From Coprinellus micaceus (lineage: Eukaryota > Basidiomycota > Agaricomycetes > Agaricales > Psathyrellaceae): a stretch of 64,000 nt of DNA. The DNA is taken from assembly GCA_951394405.1 (NCBI GenBank), contig OX596338.1, forward strand, positions 2,418,001 to 2,482,000, in the 5' to 3' direction. The position numbers were made by a program, and so were the translations under genes. Of this stretch, positions 1 to 9,747 are shown piece by piece. A model generated the notes under the pieces. That model made no database searches and was not told the origin of the DNA. It saw only the letters and a list, made by a program, of their open reading frames with translations. Position 1 is the stretch's first letter. Each line of letters opens with the position of its first letter.

Positions 1-2
1 CG

Positions 3-377
3 TTCACTTCCCAGACCAACCTCATTACTGGAACCACGGTTGCCTCCTTCTTCCCAGATCTCACTGATCATCGGGTCTGCCTGGGCAACCGGAAGCTACT
101 TGATGGTGTCCCAGCTCACAAACCGTATCTCATCACCTGCGCAGATCAGTACCTGTCCACCTATGCGTGCGGATCTACCTGCCCAGCAGATCCCCACCTA
201 CGACCGTCTCACCAGCAATTCAAGTATTTTCACTTCCACGAAGATGACACCAGTCAGTGGATTGTGTACTCGACTTGTACCCCACGTGTGGCGTTGAAGG
301 CACTCAGTTATCGAGGGAGGTGTTGTAACCCGCACTGTGGGAGGAGTAGCGATCCGTTTGAAAAGGGAGAAGAGTAG
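3..377 (+). CDS. Partial hypothetical protein, Cys-rich C-terminal end
   Basis: An open frame enters from the left window edge and runs about 124 codons to a TAG at 375-377. It has no in-frame start here, so it would be the last exon of a gene beginning outside the window. The translation looks protein-like rather than random: it is rich in Cys, His, Trp and aromatic residues, and has a CxxxC pair near the middle and a CCxxxC cluster near the end, suggesting a small metal-binding segment. I recognise no family. The downstream 1 kb has no matching exon. Codon use resembles the surrounding fungal genes, but the stretch is short and could be an old mobile-element fragment. Confidence 0.35.
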   Translation, partial: FTSQTNLITGTTVASFFPDLTDHRVCLGNRKLLDGVPAHKPYLITCADQYLSTYACGSTCPADPHLRPSHQQFKYFHFHEDDTSQWIVYSTCTPRVALKALSYRGRCCNPHCGRSSDPFEKGEE

Positions 378-1421
378 ATCGGGATTGTCAAGTGGATTCG
401 TATGATTCTCCTGTACCTATTTACGTTCCAAGGTATGCTACCACATATCGACATCTCCCGACGCCTTGTTGATTCCCCCAGGCTGTCGTCCTTTCCTTTG
501 TTGAGTCCGAGAGACGCGCGAATCCACGCGCCCGTGTCCTCCTTGATAAATTAGAAATGGGTTTGATATTGCGAGTCAAAATGCTGAGGGTAAAATTGCC
601 ACGCATAGCGGTGGCCCACAGCTGGACGGTTGTTGGGGTATTGGCGTCGGCGTCACGGTCCTGTATCGTCGACAACACGCTCATGAGGACGAGGAAGCCG
701 TCCATCTCACGGAACACGCCTCTGGTGAATGAGTCTTGGGTCGTGATACGGTGAATTTCCGACAGAATCTAAGCGCCCGGTCAGCGTCACACTATCTTCT
801 CATCCATACGGTTCGGTGGACGCACCTCCCCCTTCACGACCTGCGTGTCCGCCATCTTCAAGTTCTCCACTGAGTTCCGCATGAGCTGGACCAGCACATC
901 TCTGGCGAAGTCCTCTGGTGTCTGCACATCTTCCTCCTCTACTGACGGGAACGCCGCTGACGGCGAGCGGGGTGAGAGTTGTAGGCGGGTGCATAGTTGT
1001 GTGTGATAGTTAGAAGGGGGGGTTGGTTGGCTGGCGCCGGCGGTGATAATGGTGAGGGACAGACATCAGCGCGTGCTGAAACGCGACAACGATCTCTCGT
1101 TTCCTCCTACCACCATCACAGCTCGCAATGGCAGCTCATATCAATGCACGGAATGGCTTCCAATATCCAAGACGACGCTACCCATCGGACATAAGACGCG
1201 TCCTTCACGAACCTGGGGGAGATTAGTCTTTGTGAGGGAACGGCAATGTCTTTGTGATTTCAATCGAGGTACGTGGCAACTACAGGCTGGGAATCTAGAG
1301 AGCCTCAAGGGGACATCAAGGCCACACGTGCAGACACAGGAGCCTGAAGACATGGTGAGCGTCGGTGAGGGCTTGGGGCGACTGCTAGTGACTCACCTTC
1401 TGATAGTATCACGTCCTCAAA
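378..1421. other. Intergenic, no gene supported
   Basis: Short ORFs occur on both strands, but none has a recognisable domain, splice-connected neighbours or coding-like composition. The stretch holds one copy (about 577-621) of a short repeat found again inside the copia leader at about 9575-9618. It lies downstream of the stop of the recombinase gene on the minus strand and may include its 3' untranslated region. Confidence 0.5.
577..621 (+). repeat. Short dispersed repeat, copy 1 (copy 2 near 9575-9618)
   Basis: About 44 nt starting near AAAATGCTGAGG and ending near TGGCCCAC match 9575-9618 at roughly 36 positions by eye. Copy 2 lies inside the retrotransposon's long leader. The flanks are not obviously similar. 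This may be a fragment of an older element or a captured host segment. Confidence 0.45.
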
Positions 1422-1676
1422 TTAGAAACGGAATCCTGTCCAGCTGGGGCCACTGTAATGAAGGGGACCGAGTGGGGCCACGTTCCAAGGCACCGCACCT
1501 GGAATCCCAGGAAATCTTCCAGGGACGATCCCCAGACCTCCATAAACCGGCGCACCAACTTGACTCGGTGCTCCAAACTGTTGCATAGCCGTGGCTTGGC
1601 CTTGGAGCTGGGCTTGTTGGATCAACTGGGCCTGTCGGATTTGCTGGGCCTGAGCCTGTGCTAGGAGGGCCTGCCC

Positions 1677-2060
1677 CTGAAGCTGGAGCTGAGCCTGAGC
1701 CTGCGCTTGAGCCTGCGCTTGAAGCTGGAGCTGAGCCTGTGCTTGAGCCTGTGCTTGAAGCTGGAGCTGAGCCTGCGCCTGTGCTTGAGCCTGTGCTTGA
1801 AGCTGGAGCGGAGCCCACGCTTGGAGCTGAACAGGAGCCTGAGGAGCCTGTGCTTGGAGCTGGAGCTGAGCCTGAGCCTGTGCTTGAGCCTGTGCTTGAA
1901 ACTGGAGCTGAGCCCGAGCCTGTGCTTGGAGCTGGAGCTGAGCCCACACTTGGAGCTGAACAGGAGCCTGAGCTTGGAGCTGGACCTGTGCTTGGAGATG
2001 GAGCTGTTGGATCGGCTGTGCTTGTTGGAGCTGTTGAGCTTGGGCCTGGGCTTCGAGCTG
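1677..2060 (-). repeat. In-gene minisatellite encoding a Gln/Ala/Leu-rich tail
   Basis: Degenerate tandem units of about 18-36 nt built from GAGCTGGAGCTGAGCCTGTG-like blocks (plus strand) encode the QAQ/LQLQ tail of the recombinase gene on the minus strand. Unit lengths are multiples of three, so several frames stay open on both strands. That explains the long shadow ORFs here, such as plus 1658-2215. Confidence 0.8.
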
Positions 2061-2519
2061 AGCCTGACTGTGGCCAGCGGCGAGGGATGGCAGTGACGGC
2101 TGTTCCAAGGGCACAGCGGAATGTGTGGAGAAGAGTTCAGATGAGAGGTCTTGTTCCCAGGGCATATCAGCGGGCACAGCGGCCCTGCGTGGAGGGCTGG
2201 AGAGCGGGTCGATGACTTCAGGTTGATCGCCTTGGTTACCTTTCATCGGTGTATTGATGCACTTGCGTTTTGGGGGGTCCGAGGAGATGCTGCCATTCCT
2301 CTTTCTCTTGGTCCTCCCAGAAGTCGCGCCAGTCATAGTCGTAGCGGTCGAATAGAACGCACCAGTAGGAGAAGGAGCCCTATTTGAAGAGGAGGCTGGA
2401 GCAGGTGCGCCTCGAGCAGGACTGGAAAAGATCTCGATGACCTCAGACCTGTGTCGATCATCTTCCACGGTGGGTGCCCGGTTGGTGATACCAGAAGGTG
2501 TGCCAGTCACGCCAGTCGA

Positions 2520-2770
2520 GGACCTGCGAGCAGAAGAAGGCACCCTACCTGAGGCGGCACGAGCAGCAGAAGGCGGCCTATTTGAGGAGGCACGAGCAGA
2601 AGAAGGCGCCCTAGTTGAGGACGTACGAGCAGAAGAAGAAGAGGCACCGGTGGTCGTCGAAGCACGAGCAGAAGAAGAAGAGGTACCAGTACTTGTTGAG
2701 GCACGAGCAGAAGAAGGCGTGCCAGTCGAGGACATGCTCGTTGAGGCGCGAGAAGCAGGAGAAGGGGCGT
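2520..2770 (-). repeat. In-gene tandem repeat encoding SSAR-type units
   Basis: Units of about 36-51 nt sharing the plus-strand core CGAGCAGAAGAAG recur at least seven times. They encode Ser-Ser-Ala-Arg-containing repeats in the Ser/Thr-rich part of the recombinase tail. Copies differ by substitutions but keep the frame. Confidence 0.75.
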
Positions 2771-3220
2771 GAGTTGAGGGCGATGTCTTAGGGGGTAGGG
2801 ACTCTTCTGCCTGAATGAGGTAAGGTCCCACTGTGAGCTTGTGCTTCCCACCAGCTTCTATGGACGTCCAGTTGAGGTTGTACTTCCTGTAGATGTTTTT
2901 CAAGGCTGGCTCCGCTGCCCAGACTGGTCTCCAATCCTTGACACACATGCTGGGAATCTCTGGGACAGGTCTACCTGAGTCCGCAGCAAGGATTGTCTCC
3001 AGGCCGACGTCGACTGCGTAAACAGTCCCAGCACTATCGAGGACACGCGGGCATTCGCAGGCCGCAACATCGATTTTAGTTGCTTCGTCCTTTGTGTTGA
3101 AGGCGATACTGATCGGCTCGTGCTTGACACAGTGGACCATATCGAGGGAGTGGGTCCCGACCAAGTGATTTATGAGATTGTGTGTCGTCGAGAATGCTGA
3201 GAGTTCACTGCAAAGCGGGA

Positions 3221-3225
3221 ATCGG
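3221..3225. other. Target-site duplication of copia element, left copy (ATCGG)
   Basis: ATCGG lies directly outside the LTR beginning at 3226. The same five bases occur directly outside the other LTR at 10153-10157. Counting them once restores the host reading frame. Confidence 0.95.
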
Positions 3226-3608
3226 TGTAGAACGATGCAAGTATGACCCACTGTAAGTGGGGAGAGTTCGATGTTAGATTGAAAGTAAGTAGAGTATACA
3301 AGATACGCACCTGTAAGTGGGGAGAGTTCGATGGGGACTCACCCACTTACAGTGTGGACTATATACTGTGAAGAACAATAGATAACCTATATGCGGAACA
3401 ATAAGAAAGAACAATAGACGTTCCATAAGTAGAGAACAATAGCAGTGAATGGAGATAAGGTGGAGATAAGAGAACAATAAGTGCGAGTATAATGGGAATA
3501 ATACAAGGTGGTTGTTGTTCTCTGTAGAACAATAGAAGATAAGTAAAACGTTCGAAATAGAGGTATTCTTTGTAGAGATAGAGTTGACATGAGCATTGTC
3601 TTCCAACA
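3226..3608 (-). repeat. 3' LTR of copia element
   Basis: 383 bp, TG..CA ends, identical by eye to 9770-10152. It contains a 23 nt direct repeat (3251-3273 and 3311-3333), an inverted pair that could form a hairpin (3249-3261 with 3342-3354), and six copies of GAACAATA. Confidence 0.97.
3360..3534 (-). promoter_or_regulatory. Probable LTR U3 promoter: TATA-like site with six TATTGTTC motifs
   Basis: Read on the element's strand, six TATTGTTC motifs (plus-strand GAACAATA at 3373, 3396, 3409, 3434, 3472, 3527) precede a TATATAG at about 3360-3367. An array of one octamer upstream of a TATA-like sequence suits an LTR enhancer and core promoter. The same array is in the 5' LTR at +6544. Function is inferred from arrangement only. 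Confidence 0.5.
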
Positions 3609-3622
3609 CACCCCCTCAATGT
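3609..3622 (-). other. Polypurine tract before the 3' LTR
   Basis: On the element strand, TTGAGGGGGTG abuts the first TG of the 3' LTR. That is the position and composition expected of the plus-strand primer of an LTR retrotransposon. It lies just past the gag-pol stop. Confidence 0.7.
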
Positions 3623-3635
3623 AATGTCTCTGTAT

Positions 3636-6600
3636 TTACTCGAGTCCAAGAGCAAGTCGATGACGTTCAACGGCAGGTTTGGGTAAAGGTTTAGTAAATA
3701 TATCGGCGATCATATCGGTAGTAGATAAAAAGTGAACAGTAATGTCGCCTCGCTTGATAGCATCCCGAATCCAATGCATCTTTATATCGATGTGCTTCAT
3801 TCGGCTATGGAGTTCTGGGTTCCGGAGAACCTTGAGTGCGGATTGGTTGTCGACCATGAGTGGTGAGGGAGTAGAGACGTCGTGACCAAGTTCCTTCAGG
3901 AGTGTGCACATCCAGATGATGTCCCTTCCAGCGCTCGACGCAGAGACGTACTCTGCCTCTGTTGAGGAGTCTGCCACCGTCGATTGCTTCTTTGCCGACC
4001 AACTAACTGCTCCTGATCCCATTGTAATGACAAATCCAGATGTGGATCGTCGCGTGTCAAGGCACCCAGCATGATCTGCGTCGCTGTATGCTTGAAAGAG
4101 TTCCGAAGACATCTTGCTACCATTGTTACGATAGGTGAGCTTCAGATCTTTGGTTCCCTTGAGGTAACGGAATAGGTGCTTGACTGCTTTCCAATGCATA
4201 GGTCCGGGGTTGGAGTTGTATTGGGCTAGTTTGGCAACAGCGTAGGCGATGTCAGGGCGTGTCGCAATCATAAGGTATATCAGGGCGCCGATGGCATTCA
4301 TGTATGGGACATTCTTCATCATCTCGTCGTCAGCCTTGTTTGGAATGTACTTGGTGAGGGTAGCACCGCTTCCTGGATCCATTGGAGTTCCTACTGGGTA
4401 GCAGTCCTCCATCTTGAATCGCGCAAGCATGTCGAGGATGTATTGAGTCTGGGATAGGTGCATGACTTGGTTCTCGCGGTCGTAGTCAACCTTGATTCCA
4501 AGCAGGTACGAGGTGGGTCCGAGATCCTTGATCTTGAAGACCTTGGCAAGGGAGTCCTTGAGCCATTGGATCTTTTCTTGGCTTTTCGAGGTTATGGTGA
4601 TGTCGTCAACGAAGACTGGTACAACAATGCGGGTCCCATCCATCTCCCAGACATAGATAGCTGGGTCAGACTTTATTTGGGTGAATCCGATCGCTTCAAG
4701 TTCTGATGCTAGCTTTTGGTACCATAGTCGTCCGCTCTGTTTCAAGCCATATAAACCTTTCTTTAGCCGGCACACCCATCTCCGTCCCTTTGAGTCTGGA
4801 TTCTTGATCTCAAACCCTGGCGCTTGCTCCATGTAGACTTCGTATTGCTCCTCGATTGTTCCGTTGAGGTAGGCATTGTCGACGTCGATGGTCTCGATGA
4901 AGTGTCCTTCCATGGCGGCTTGGGCGAAGATCGCGCGGATTGATGTGAGACGAGATGCAGGTGCCCATGTCTGATCGTAGTCTACTCCAGGCATTTGGGA
5001 GTATCCCTTGGCGACAAGTCGAGCCTTGTAGCGGTCGATTGTGCCATCTGCCTTTCGTTTGATGAGGAAGACCCATCGTGATCCGACGACCTTTCGTCCC
5101 TCTGGTAGTTCGACTAGTTCCCAAGTGCCATTGGTGGTTAGGGCGTCAATCTCAACCTGTGCTGCGGTCTGCCAGTGTTCACCATCTGGTCCTGCAAAGG
5201 CTTCCCAGTGTGTCCGAGGCGCATCTCCTGGACGGCGTGTAGCCGCTCCTAGTGCTTTGTCCTGTGCCATGTAGAATGCCATTTCCATGCCTTGGTTGAG
5301 AGTCAGGGTCTCTTCCAGGGGGACGTGGTATAGACTGATGAGAGAATCAAGTATACTGGTGGCACGTAGTGCATCTTCCATGTCTACAGGTTCGTCGTCA
5401 AGGTCAAAGTCCTCAGCTGCAATGGGTTGTACAGGTTCGTCGTCTTCATCGTCGTCTTCATCCTCATCCTCATCCTCTGTTTCGGGTAGCTGATTGTTTC
5501 TCTGTGCACCCCCTCGATCTGCTACCTGTTCACCCCCTTCACGCCTGGCCACTGGAATTGTACCACGTCTCCCTTTTCCACTCGCGAGTTGGTAGTCCTT
5601 GACGGTCGTTGCCGTTTTCCGTACGGGCCGGGAGCTTTGTGCTACTAGCGGTGGAGCTTTCGGAACTTTCGCCTTGCGAGGGATTGATTCGCGAGGGGGA
5701 GGGGGAGGTGGCCGGGTGCGTTTCTGGGCAGGTGCTGGAGGTGCGACCGGCGCTGGAGGAGGTAGTTCTGGGAACATGGGTCCATCCTCAGCTGGTGCAG
5801 GGAGCCCTGGGAACAAGGCAGGTATTGGTAGCAGCTGTTTTGTTGAGGGAGTAGATGAGGGATCCCGTTTCGTAGGAGTAGGTGGAATTGACGGATGGAC
5901 AGACGGTTGCTGTGTGGCTGGCGTCTTAGGCTCAGTTTTAGGAGGTCGCTCGGGAGTCCGAGGTGCTGCTTGGTCTCCATCGTCATCATTGTCGCTCTCG
6001 TCTGATCCATTATCTGGATGGTCATGGGGAGGCGGTGGTGGCGCGATGGGAGCATGAGGTGGTGCAAGAGGTGGATTCTCTGGTTCGAGATCGGCGTCTG
6101 GCCAGATGTCCCTAATGCCTATAGGCGTGTATGCCTGTTCGTTCCCTACGGTCGAGAGACCAGGGAAGGTGCTCTCAGCGAAGATAACATCCCGGGATAT
6201 GGTGATCTTCTTCGTTACTGGATTGTAGCATTTCCAGCCTTTGTAGCCTGGTTCAAAGCCAATAAAGACACAAGGCTCCGTGTGTGACTGGAGGTTCTTG
6301 CGGTCCTTGCGCAATACATGGACGTATACGCGGCAGCCAAATACTCGGTGCATGGACAGATCGGGCTTTGCTTTATGCCAGACTTCATAGGAGGTAGTAT
6401 TCGATAATGTAGAGGATGGGGTTGCATTCAGGATGTCTGTGTAATAGAGTACAGCTGCACCCCAGAACATCATGGGAAGGCGTGCTTGGTTGAGCATGGC
6501 AATGACCCCTTCAGTTAGCGTGCGATTGAGTCGTTCGCTGACACCGTTCTGTTGAGGTGTGGCTTTAACTGTGTGTTGCCGTGCGATACCAAGTCCCTTG

Positions 6601-8462
6601 CACCATTGAATGAAGTCGTTCCCCATGTATTCCCCTCCTTTGTCATCACGAAGTTCCTTGACCTTTGTGCCGAGCTTTCGCTCACTCTTGGCAACAAAGT
6701 CTTTGAAGGCTTGGAATGCGTCACTCTTGTGTTTCAGGAGGGCAACCTCCTTGAACCGTGAGTGGTCATCAATGAATGTGATCCAGTATCGATAGCCAAT
6801 TGGTGTCTGTACAGCGAGGGGTCCATGGAGGTCCGAGTGAATCCGTCCAAGGAGCTCTGTTGAGCGATTCGCTGATAGTTTTGGGAATGGATCCCGATGT
6901 TGCTTCCCTGCAATGCAGTGTTCGCAGGTGTCGTTGAGTTCCGTGCCCTCTTTCACCAGGATGCCAGTGGCCAAGTCTTGGCGCATAAGCGTCTCCAGAC
7001 GATCCTTCCCAATGTGCCCTAACCTCTGATGTAATAGTTCCTTCTCGATCTTGGAGATGTAGGCTGCCTCTGTTTCCGTGTTTTCGAGCGTTGTCCCATT
7101 GAGAGAGCCAACAGTTCCATCGATGGTAGCTGTTAGGAGTAGCTCGCCATTCTTGAAGAAGTCAAGCGAGTCTCCTTCAATTACGACGCGCATTTTGCTC
7201 TTCTTAACAACGGAGAGGATCGAGAATAGGTTATTGCGAAGTGCGGGAACATATAGTACATCGTTGAATATCACAGTTTGGCCAACCTTTCCGTATATAC
7301 AAGGCGTGAAACGTACTTCCCCCTTTCCTGTAGCCCAGACGATCTCGTTGTTGGCGAGAGACACAGCAATTTTCACCGCAACCATGTTACGGATCCACTT
7401 GCGATTGGGTGTCATATGTGAGGTTGCACCTGAGTCTGGGTTCCAGGAAGTATTAGTGGGGTTGTTACGAGCTCGACGGATAAGGGGACTTGCGATGTGG
7501 GCAACACTGGCCATCATGACGCTCTCCTCAGCAGTCGCTGCTGTGGTAGGTGTCTCCGCGATCTTGGCCTTCTGGGAGTTCTGGACGTGGCAGTCCTTGT
7601 CCTCATGCGTGTTCTGCCAACCGTGGACCTTGCACCTGTACTTCGCCTTCTTCTTCGGGGCAGCTGTGGCTACCTGAAGAGCGGCGGACGTCCCCTCAGC
7701 AAGCTGAGTGTTGCGAGCGAGGGAGTCGGCCTTGCGAAGGTGATCGAGGACCTCAAGGGGATTGTCGTCCCCAGTGGAGATGTGGTTGAGCGTATTGCGG
7801 AGGATGGTGTCATCCTTGCCAAGACCAATGGGGATCATGCTGATTGCAAGATCGCGCGCGAGATGAGCAGCCGTGTATCCTTCCTCGAAAGCAGAGGGCG
7901 TAAGGAGTTCATGTGCTCCCCGACTGGTGGATTGAATTGTCGTTGTTGCTCCGTCCGATGTCGTTTGGGAGGAGATGGTGACGGTCTGTGTTGTCTCTGG
8001 AAGGTATTCTGCTCCTTGCGGGAGGAGCGCAGTGAGACGTGAGGCGTGTGCCATGCAACGCGATCCGAAGTCGGAGTAGGTCTCCTTCTCGAAACCCGAG
8101 GACCTCATTCGGAGTGCCATCATCTCCTGAAGGACACTGATGCGAGAGCCAGAAGTCTTGGGCTGGTAGGTTTCCAAGAGCTTCTCCCAGATAGCAGCGA
8201 TGTCGGTGACTTGGATGCCAGAGAGGACGGTCTCGAGTTGGGAGTGGTCGAGAGTAGACCGGACGTAGCCGATGAGCTTGGAGCGGCGACTGGCATAGTC
8301 GGACTTGACCTTGTCGTCGGCATTGCTCCCAGGTTTTTTCTCTTCCCCAGTGAGGATGCCGTAGGCGTTGAGGTCGAAGGCCTTGTTCTCGACAGTGAAC
8401 TTCCACTGTTGCACAGTGTAGGCCGTGAGCATGATGGGCGAGGACGTAGTGGTAGAGTCCAT
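3636..8462 (-). CDS. Copia-type Gag-Pol polyprotein
   Basis: A single frame of about 1608 residues from MDSTTTSS at 8462; an in-frame extension to 8567 is less likely, as the next Met fits the usual short Gag N-terminus. The Gag region (residues about 1-300) is of the UBN2 type, followed by a Cys/His-rich segment. The aspartic protease has DSGATSH. Next come a pre-integrase zinc region (HxRLGH ... CxxC) and an integrase core with Asp in HSDLHGP, Asp in RDDKGGEY and Glu in NGVSERLNR. After a proline-rich, acidic linker comes reverse transcriptase, with KARLVAKG, GLYGLKQ and a FVDD variant of the YVDD active site. RNase H carries YSDADHAG and ends in KHIDIKMHWIRD and DIFTKPL. There are no stops or frameshifts, so it is probably a functional copy. 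Confidence 0.96.
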   Translation of the reverse strand: MDSTTTSSPIMLTAYTVQQWKFTVENKAFDLNAYGILTGEEKKPGSNADDKVKSDYASRRSKLIGYVRSTLDHSQLETVLSGIQVTDIAAIWEKLLETYQPKTSGSRISVLQEMMALRMRSSGFEKETYSDFGSRCMAHASRLTALLPQGAEYLPETTQTVTISSQTTSDGATTTIQSTSRGAHELLTPSAFEEGYTAAHLARDLAISMIPIGLGKDDTILRNTLNHISTGDDNPLEVLDHLRKADSLARNTQLAEGTSAALQVATAAPKKKAKYRCKVHGWQNTHEDKDCHVQNSQKAKIAETPTTAATAEESVMMASVAHIASPLIRRARNNPTNTSWNPDSGATSHMTPNRKWIRNMVAVKIAVSLANNEIVWATGKGEVRFTPCIYGKVGQTVIFNDVLYVPALRNNLFSILSVVKKSKMRVVIEGDSLDFFKNGELLLTATIDGTVGSLNGTTLENTETEAAYISKIEKELLHQRLGHIGKDRLETLMRQDLATGILVKEGTELNDTCEHCIAGKQHRDPFPKLSANRSTELLGRIHSDLHGPLAVQTPIGYRYWITFIDDHSRFKEVALLKHKSDAFQAFKDFVAKSERKLGTKVKELRDDKGGEYMGNDFIQWCKGLGIARQHTVKATPQQNGVSERLNRTLTEGVIAMLNQARLPMMFWGAAVLYYTDILNATPSSTLSNTTSYEVWHKAKPDLSMHRVFGCRVYVHVLRKDRKNLQSHTEPCVFIGFEPGYKGWKCYNPVTKKITISRDVIFAESTFPGLSTVGNEQAYTPIGIRDIWPDADLEPENPPLAPPHAPIAPPPPPHDHPDNGSDESDNDDDGDQAAPRTPERPPKTEPKTPATQQPSVHPSIPPTPTKRDPSSTPSTKQLLPIPALFPGLPAPAEDGPMFPELPPPAPVAPPAPAQKRTRPPPPPPRESIPRKAKVPKAPPLVAQSSRPVRKTATTVKDYQLASGKGRRGTIPVARREGGEQVADRGGAQRNNQLPETEDEDEDEDDDEDDEPVQPIAAEDFDLDDEPVDMEDALRATSILDSLISLYHVPLEETLTLNQGMEMAFYMAQDKALGAATRRPGDAPRTHWEAFAGPDGEHWQTAAQVEIDALTTNGTWELVELPEGRKVVGSRWVFLIKRKADGTIDRYKARLVAKGYSQMPGVDYDQTWAPASRLTSIRAIFAQAAMEGHFIETIDVDNAYLNGTIEEQYEVYMEQAPGFEIKNPDSKGRRWVCRLKKGLYGLKQSGRLWYQKLASELEAIGFTQIKSDPAIYVWEMDGTRIVVPVFVDDITITSKSQEKIQWLKDSLAKVFKIKDLGPTSYLLGIKVDYDRENQVMHLSQTQYILDMLARFKMEDCYPVGTPMDPGSGATLTKYIPNKADDEMMKNVPYMNAIGALIYLMIATRPDIAYAVAKLAQYNSNPGPMHWKAVKHLFRYLKGTKDLKLTYRNNGSKMSSELFQAYSDADHAGCLDTRRSTSGFVITMGSGAVSWSAKKQSTVADSSTEAEYVSASSAGRDIIWMCTLLKELGHDVSTPSPLMVDNQSALKVLRNPELHSRMKHIDIKMHWIRDAIKRGDITVHFLSTTDMIADIFTKPLPKPAVERHRLALGLE

Positions 8463-9049
8463 GATGGTAGGTGATGAAGAATGGGAGAGGATAAAATGAT
8501 AGGTACGAAACGATAAGAGATAGGTGATAGGTAAAGTGCCCGTGATTTTGTAGGTAAAACGGACCAATACGTAGATATCCTAAAAAGGAGTTGAAGTTTT
8601 ACACTAAGATCCGCAGAGGGAACCCCGCTGTCACTTTGAGTACCGGTTACTGAAAGCGTTTGGATGGAGGGAGCGCTACCGTTGCGTCGTTTCCCCAGTC
8701 CAACCGAATCAGGCCTCTCAAAGAAGGATCACTACTCTAATTCCGCAGACGGTAAGCGTCTGTGGACTTCCTGATAGCTTCTTTCCCGTAGTGGGAACGC
8801 TTGCCGCGGGGTAGAAGGTGGTAATGGAAGTTGATATGTACTCCTGAGTATCAGGAGGGGTAGTGAAATGTAAGTAGCGAAACGTAAATAGCGAAAGTGA
8901 AGATAGTTCCGAGGCATTTTTGGCTCGGGTACTTTGCACCAGCCGCGAGTGCCAAGACTGTGAGCCTCCGAGTGCATCAGTTGCGGCCGGGAGTTCCCGT
9001 GATTGCACTCGGAAACTTCCGTTTCCAGAATTGATGCATGTTTCAGCAG

Positions 9050-9270
9050 GTCGCGAGTTCGATTCTGTGCGAGCACAATAATTCTTTCAGGTGTTAAGTT
9101 GCCGGTCGCCGGTTCAATTCCATGCGAATACATTTCTTTTATGCAGGAATGAAGCTGCAGGTTGCAGGTTCAATTCCTTCGAGCACATTTCTTTTTTGCT
9201 GGTCCCAAGTTCAACGCTGTAGAAGTACATTCTCTTCTTTTCATATTGTTGCAAATTCAATTGGTGTACA
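9050..9270 (+). repeat. Degenerate tandem array with GTTCRATTC (B-box-like) cores
   Basis: Five related units have cores at 9057 (GTTCGATTC), 9112 (GTTCAATTC), 9168 (GTTCAATTC), 9209 (GTTCAACGC) and 9255 (ATTCAATTG). Spacing is 55, 56, 41 and 46 nt, and GAGCACATTTCTTTT-like segments lie between them. The cores resemble the RNA polymerase III B box or tRNA T-arm, but no complete tRNA fold is apparent. Confidence 0.5.
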
Positions 9271-9747
9271 CCTGTGTATAATAATCTTTATTCAAGTATA
9301 TTTTATTTACATCAAAGTCAGCAAAGTTGCAGGTATGCATCATGTTCACACTTCTGAGCTCCAAGCCCCTTGTGCATTATCTTGGGAACAGTGACTGCAC
9401 TAGTGAATATAATTTTGAATTGTCCATGCATACACCACAACTTGATTAATGTAAATTTCTAAATCAGTGACCAAGCAATTTGGTAGGTGGTGTTTGGGTC
9501 ATGTTAGCTCCTGCTGCCTGCACCAGCCATGTAGTACCACAGGCACCTGTGCACCACCACCCCCAATGTAAGCCAAAAATGCTGAGGTCAAATTGCCATG
9601 CACAGCATTGGCCCACTTCCACAAGTGAAAATGTGAAGGGAGATAGGCTTCAGGTGGAGATATCACACGAGAAGAGGCCGTAGGCTATGGGCGATCGAGG
9701 GGCAGTGGAGCGGTTACCGCGGTGTCTGATAACGGATGGCGTGATCA

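Larger units (their letters stand above)
1422..3225 (-). pseudogene. 3' part of interrupted DUF3435-like tyrosine recombinase gene
   Basis: This is the last exon fragment of the gene starting at 13047, separated from the rest by the copia element. It opens with the second half of a C2H2-like finger: Cys, then F-x5-L-x2-H-x4-H, whose first Cys (C-x4-C) lies on the far side of the insertion at about 10160. A folded-looking segment of about 120 residues follows, with several Cys and Trp. Next come a Ser/Ala/Thr-rich tail with repeated SSAR units and a long Gln/Ala/Leu tail ([13 protein letters not shown]), then the stop at 1422-1424. The frame is open throughout. The reading frame starting inside the LTR has no in-frame ATG, so this fragment is unlikely to be translated on its own except from a later internal Met. 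Confidence 0.7.

Noticed and set aside
1658..2215. Plus-strand 185-residue frame rich in Glu/Ala/Pro repeats
   Set aside because: It is the complement of an in-frame minisatellite whose unit lengths are multiples of three, so several frames stay open. The minus-strand frame is the one continuous with the recombinase gene.
3274..3609. Leu/Ser-rich ORFs within both LTRs
   Set aside because: They are identical in both LTRs, have no domain and overlap the promoter motifs. They are open by AT-rich composition.
5287..6057. Plus-strand Ser- and Gly-rich ORFs opposite gag-pol
   Set aside because: They are shadows of the acidic and proline-rich linker between integrase and reverse transcriptase.
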